This document shows, piece by piece, positions 59,976 to 64,000 of a stretch of 64,000 bases of DNA (position 1 is its first letter; each line of letters begins with the position of its first letter). Location: contig FUHL01000001.1 in assembly GCA_900155695.1 (NCBI GenBank), forward strand, positions 868,001 to 932,000. Reading direction: 5' to 3'. The translations under genes and the position numbers were made by a program. The stretch comes from Serratia symbiotica. Lineage in GTDB: Bacteria > Pseudomonadota > Gammaproteobacteria > Enterobacterales > Enterobacteriaceae. The notes under the pieces are model-generated. The model made no database searches, had not been told where the DNA came from, and saw only the letters and a list, made by a program, of their open reading frames with translations.

Positions 59976-60368
59976 TTAACGCTTGGAGAACTGAGGACGA
60001 CGACGTGCTTTTCGAAAACCTACTTTCTTGCGTTCAACTTGACGTGCATCACGAGTAACGAAGCCAGCTTGACGGAGTTCAGAACGAAGAGTGGCGTCAT
60101 ACTTCATCAATGCACGGGTAATACCATGACGAATAGCTCCCGCTTGGCCAGATATTCCACCACCTTTAACGGTAATATACAAATCCCACTTACTTGTCAT
60201 ATCAAGCAATTTAAGTGGATGACGAACTACCATTCTCGCCGTTTCACGACCGAAATATTCTTCAAGAGTACGCTGATTTATAACGATATTACCGTTACCA
60301 GGCTTAATAAATACACGAGCGGCGGAGCTTTTACGGCGACCAGTGCCGTAATATTGATTTTCAATCAT
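59976..60368 (-). CDS. rpsI: 30S ribosomal protein S9
   Basis: Small-subunit protein whose C-terminal tail reaches the P-site tRNA. The 130 residues equal E. coli S9. It begins [20 protein letters not shown] and ends RRRPQFSKR, with the C-terminal Lys-Arg that contacts the tRNA anticodon loop kept. Follows rplM by 16 bases. Confidence 0.97.
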   Translation of the reverse strand: MIENQYYGTGRRKSSAARVFIKPGNGNIVINQRTLEEYFGRETARMVVRHPLKLLDMTSKWDLYITVKGGGISGQAGAIRHGITRALMKYDATLRSELRQAGFVTRDARQVERKKVGFRKARRRPQFSKR

Positions 60369-60384
60369 TACTTGTGAATCCTGA

Positions 60385-60813
60385 TTAAATGTCTAGAAAT
60401 TGTGGTTTCTGTGCTGCGTGATTAAAATCACTATTGGCGTAAACTTTCAATTTACGGAACATAGCACGGCCCAGTGGCCCTTTTGGCAGCATGCCTTTAA
60501 TCGCGATTTCAATTACGCGCTCAGGACAACGGGTAATCATCTCTTTAAAACTCGCTTGCTTGATACCGCCAACATAACCACTATGGTGATAATAAATTTT
60601 GTTTGTGCGCTTTTTACCGGTGACAGCAACTTTACTTGCGTTCATAACAATAATGTAATCTCCAGTATCCATATGTGGAGTAAATTCCGGTTTATGCTTG
60701 CCTCGCAGTCGTCTTGCTAGTTCACTAGCAAGACGCCCTAGAGTCTTACCATCTGCATCAACAATATACCAGTTTCGTTGAATTGTCTCTGGTCTAGCTG
60801 TAAAAGTTTTCAT
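60385..60813 (-). CDS. rplM: 50S ribosomal protein L13
   Basis: Early-assembly large-subunit protein binding 23S rRNA. The 142 residues equal E. coli L13: [20 protein letters not shown] at the start, [20 protein letters not shown], and [19 protein letters not shown]. In E. coli L13 represses its own operon through the rplM leader; a matching hairpin pair is visible upstream here. Confidence 0.97.
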   Translation of the reverse strand: MKTFTARPETIQRNWYIVDADGKTLGRLASELARRLRGKHKPEFTPHMDTGDYIIVMNASKVAVTGKKRTNKIYYHHSGYVGGIKQASFKEMITRCPERVIEIAIKGMLPKGPLGRAMFRKLKVYANSDFNHAAQKPQFLDI

Positions 60814-60837
60814 AAAATGCTTATATAATAATTAGTT

Positions 60838-60882
60838 ACGTGTTAGTTAACACAAAACGCGCAAGAAATTTAGAATTGCGCG
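60838..60882 (-). promoter_or_regulatory. Probable L13-type leader of rplM
   Basis: On the minus strand, before rplM, a GC-rich stem CGCGCAA/TTGCGCG (60882-60876 with 60864-60858, 11-base loop) is followed by TTTT and a second hairpin GTGTTA/TAACAC (about 60852-60839). Position and shape fit the autoregulatory L13 leader of gammaproteobacteria; this identity is inferred. Confidence 0.55.
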
Positions 60883-62231
60883 AATATATAAGTTAAATAA
60901 ATCTATTTATTTGAATGGTTATTAGCCATGCTATAAATTGCACAAAACTTTATCCTAACTTAGAAAAAACGATTATATAAAAGTTAATCATAAAGATCGA
61001 ATGTTTTTTAAATCGATTTCACCCTCTAAGATAACAGCTACTTATCTTGCTTAAAATGATTTTACTAATTATCAACATATAGACAATTGAAAGTTTAACG
61101 AAGACTCCTGTTTTAAATATATCTACGGAACTTTAATTACTTACAATCATATGACCAATAGATAGTTGGTTAAATTAAAGCTATTAGCACATTGATTTGT
61201 AATCGTAATGAATTATTTTATATAAATTTATTTTATACGTATCATTCAAGCAAAATTTATTAAAAGTAATTTAACGACAAGTATTTTATATAAAATTTTT
61301 ATAGATGTATTAGTATCAAATTAACTATTTCAATTAATTATTTATTCTATCTGCCTTAACACTTAATAGCTCATGCATAATGTAAAGGTCTGCAGCAATA
61401 TAATGCAAATCTAAAAATACTGAGCATTATATCTGCATTATAGTAAACTTAGCAAATATTCATGCATTACGTTATACTACTTAAGTTACTTTATGTTTTC
61501 AATAGAACCTAAAATGTTATACATATGCTAAAAATAATTTAGCATGCTCTTTTTTATTTAGTAGTAAAATATACCTATATTCTTATATATTATTTATAAA
61601 TAATTTTATATTTTCTGATATACATTTATTTCTGATTATCCCAATCAAACTCCCACTAATTTTCTATTATTCATATAATAACTCAATTAAAAAAATAAAT
61701 CGAAGGATTTTTTTTGATGTTGCAACTAATAAATCAAGTAAAGATATATGATTGCCTTATAAAATAAAATTTTTAATTTTTCTATATTCAATGACATTAA
61801 AAAATATGCCTCTATAAATAATAGGATACTTGCATAGATGCTGTATAATAATTAATATAAAGCAACAATTTACTTAATATATAATTTACTTAATATATTA
61901 TATAAGTATTAAGGTTCATAAACAGAAAATAAGTTACATGCCATGACGGCATAAAATATAACTTCAATTGATAGCTGATAAAAGTATACAATCATCAAAC
62001 TCACTTAATACAACCAGATGATATCTTATTAAAAATATTCATTGATGATATTTGCTTGCAGTAGAAAAGAATCATTAATCCAAAACTATATAGAAAACTA
62101 AAATTAGTTCTGCATATTTAAATTCTCTTTGATAATATCAATAGAATTATATTCTCTTTATGCATGAGAATTAAAGAACTACTTTTAATAGAATACGCCG
62201 ATAGGCTTAATGATTTAAGCTAGTATAAATA
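60883..62231. other. Gene desert between rplM and gnd
   Basis: No gene found; E. coli has zapE divergent from rplM, but nothing of it is readable. Contains a perfect 16-bp tandem duplication at 61867-61898. Confidence 0.55.
61867..61898. repeat. Perfect 16-bp tandem duplication
   Basis: The unit aatttacttaatatat occurs twice back to back without mismatch, in noncoding DNA. Confidence 0.85.
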
Positions 62232-63635
62232 CTATGTCCATTGAGTGTGAAAGATACCATCTTTATCAATTCGCTCGTAAGTATGAGCGCCAAAATAATC
62301 ACGCTGTGCTTGTATTAAATTAGCTGGCAAAACCACTGAACGATATCCATCATAATAAGCAATAGCTGCAGAAAAAGTAGGAGTGGATATACCTGTTTGT
62401 ACTGCATAAGATACCACGTCACGCAAGGCCTGCTGGTATTTATCAGTAATATGTTTAAAATAAGGTGCTAACAGTAGGTTAGCGATAGCAGGATCAGCAG
62501 AATAAGCTTTAATAATTTGTTGCAGTAACTGAGCACGAATGATACAACCGCCTCGGAAAATTTTAGCAATCTCACTACATTTTAAATCCCAATTGTTCTC
62601 CTTAGAGGCAGATTGTAACTGAGAAAAACCCTGCGCATAAGAAATAATTTTACCTAAATATAGCGCACGACGAACCTGTTCTATACATATGGCTCTTTCT
62701 TCACTAACGCCCATCACTTTAGGGCCGCTTAATATATTGGCAGCTACAACTCTTTGATCTTTTAGTGAAGATAAGTAACGTGCGAATACAGATTCAGTAA
62801 TTAATGATAAAGGTTCGCCAAGATTAAGAGCACTTTGGCTAGTCCATGTTCCAGTGCCTTTATTAGCTGCTTTATCTAATATAACATCTATTAAGTAATA
62901 ACCTTCTTTATCTTTTGTTGTGAATATATCTTTGGTAATATCCATCAAGTAACTATTCAGTTCTCCTTTATTCCATTCCGCAAAAGTCTCCGATAATTGT
63001 TCATTACTAAGATTTAATGCGTACTTCAACAATGAGTAAGCTTCTGCAATTAATTGCATGTCACCATACTCAATGCCATTATGGACCATCTTTACATAAT
63101 GCCCAGCACCGTCAGGGCCAATATAGTTTACACAAGGCTCGCCTTCTGCGAAGGCGGATATGCGCTTCAGTATTGGCGCTACTAATTCATAGGATTTTTT
63201 CTGTCCGCCAGGCATAATACAAGGTCCGTTCAGCGCTCCTTCTTCTCCACCAGATATACCTGCTCCAATAAAATTCAATCCATAATTAGATAGTTCTTGA
63301 TTGCGACGTAATGTATCTTGGTAATGAGCATTGCCTCCATCAATTAGGATGTCATCCTTATCTAAGTATGGCGTTAAAGATGAAATGATTTGATCTGTGG
63401 CTGCACCTGCTTGAACCATTAGTAAAATACATCTTGGTTTTTCTAATGATTTAACAAATGCTTCGACACTATAATATGGAAATATATTTTTATTTGGATT
63501 TTCTGCAATAAATTGATCTGTCTTATCACTTGAACGGTTAAAAATAGAAACAATATAACCACGGCTTGCAATGTTAAGTGCTAAATTACTGCCCATTACC
63601 GCCATGCCGACAACACCAATTTTTTGTATAAACAT
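62232..63635 (-). CDS. gnd: 6-phosphogluconate dehydrogenase, decarboxylating
   Basis: Oxidises 6-phosphogluconate to ribulose 5-phosphate, CO2 and NADPH in the pentose phosphate pathway. The 467 residues match E. coli Gnd (468). Seen: NADP loop [13 protein letters not shown] at residues 8-20, [11 protein letters not shown], the catalytic [13 protein letters not shown] with Lys and His-Asn, and the C-terminal [27 protein letters not shown] lies just upstream of the ATG. Isolated gene; source of NADPH and pentoses. Confidence 0.97.
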   Translation of the reverse strand: MFIQKIGVVGMAVMGSNLALNIASRGYIVSIFNRSSDKTDQFIAENPNKNIFPYYSVEAFVKSLEKPRCILLMVQAGAATDQIISSLTPYLDKDDILIDGGNAHYQDTLRRNQELSNYGLNFIGAGISGGEEGALNGPCIMPGGQKKSYELVAPILKRISAFAEGEPCVNYIGPDGAGHYVKMVHNGIEYGDMQLIAEAYSLLKYALNLSNEQLSETFAEWNKGELNSYLMDITKDIFTTKDKEGYYLIDVILDKAANKGTGTWTSQSALNLGEPLSLITESVFARYLSSLKDQRVVAANILSGPKVMGVSEERAICIEQVRRALYLGKIISYAQGFSQLQSASKENNWDLKCSEIAKIFRGGCIIRAQLLQQIIKAYSADPAIANLLLAPYFKHITDKYQQALRDVVSYAVQTGISTPTFSAAIAYYDGYRSVVLPANLIQAQRDYFGAHTYERIDKDGIFHTQWT

Positions 63636-64000
63636 GAAGACTCTCCTGTCTGAAAATACTACCTATCGATGCCAATGGGCAGTGGGTTTCAAAGCGACGC
63701 AGATGTTAGCTCAGGATAACAATGTATGGGTAGTGCTGGATCCCTATAAGTCATTTTGTAAATAAAATTTCGTTTCTTACTGCAATTAATTTATGATGAA
63801 TGCATCAGCTCATTCGATACACTTCTACCAAATGTTAAGAGATCAAAATAAGACTTGAAATCTTTTTTTTAGAATTCTCACTATATCTTAAGGAAGATTA
63901 ATGGTTAAACTTCTATAATTAATTCTTTTATTTAATAGTTTAGCATACATCTCGGCCTTAGGACAATATGATGTCAAAGATTTAATACGAAGATAATAAA
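63636..64000. other. gnd upstream region
   Basis: No gene supported. The first 125 bases are less AT-rich than usual and carry an open plus-strand frame ending at 63765 (KATQMLAQDNNVWVVLDPYK) that I could not assign. The gnd promoter should lie here. Confidence 0.4.

Overview
The window looks like a piece of a strongly reduced, AT-rich chromosome of a host-restricted gammaproteobacterium of the Enterobacterales, most like the Sodalis-allied insect endosymbionts. I support 37 protein genes. Every one is a close relative of an E. coli core gene, and together they cover only about half of the 64 kb. The rest is very AT-rich DNA with few readable frames. There are no insertion sequences, phage genes, CRISPR arrays or recognisable RNA genes. 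Low GC combined with low coding density resembles some gamma-symbionts living inside mealybugs (for example Candidatus Gullanella), but that name is an inference from memory.

Layout. 1-9.5 kb: folA, carB, carA, dapB, all on the minus strand in E. coli order. 9.5-19.8 kb: scattered single genes suhB, pssA, murI, then the hemCD pair and a 2-Cys peroxiredoxin, separated by 1-2 kb deserts. 19.8-30.7 kb: mostly desert with ybjN and the pyrG-eno pair. 30.7-34.9 kb: sodA, then cysE-gpsA-secB-yibN with a decayed grxC at its ancestral place. 36.9-46.2 kb: LPS and CoA block hldD-waaF-waaC, waaA, coaD, then rpmB-rpmG. Two glycosyltransferase pseudogenes, wabG-like and waaE, are still readable in this block. 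48.3-51.2 kb: cmk-rpsA-ihfB. 52.8-55.4 kb: ygdQ, mutH and divergent rppH. 56.6-64 kb: cysQ, rplM-rpsI, sspA-sspB and gnd.

Functions. The genes serve pyrimidine/arginine precursor supply (carAB, pyrG, cmk), lysine/peptidoglycan precursors (dapB, murI), haem (hemC, hemD), cysteine/sulfur (cysE, cysQ), phospholipid and inner-core LPS (pssA, gpsA, hldD, waaA, waaC, waaF), folate and CoA (folA, coaD), oxidative defence (sodA, peroxiredoxin), translation (rpsA, rplM, rpsI, rpmB, rpmG), mRNA decay and proteolysis adaptors (rppH, sspB), mismatch repair (mutH) and sugar metabolism (eno, gnd).

Most notable observations: SuhB has lost or changed three conserved metal-binding residues while its fold relative CysQ keeps its own. 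Outer-core LPS glycosyltransferases survive only as readable pseudogenes, suggesting a truncated LPS. A grxC remnant sits at its ancestral place. The noncoding DNA holds long perfect palindromes and at least six tandem duplications of 15-16 bp. I did not find a convincing new multi-gene system.
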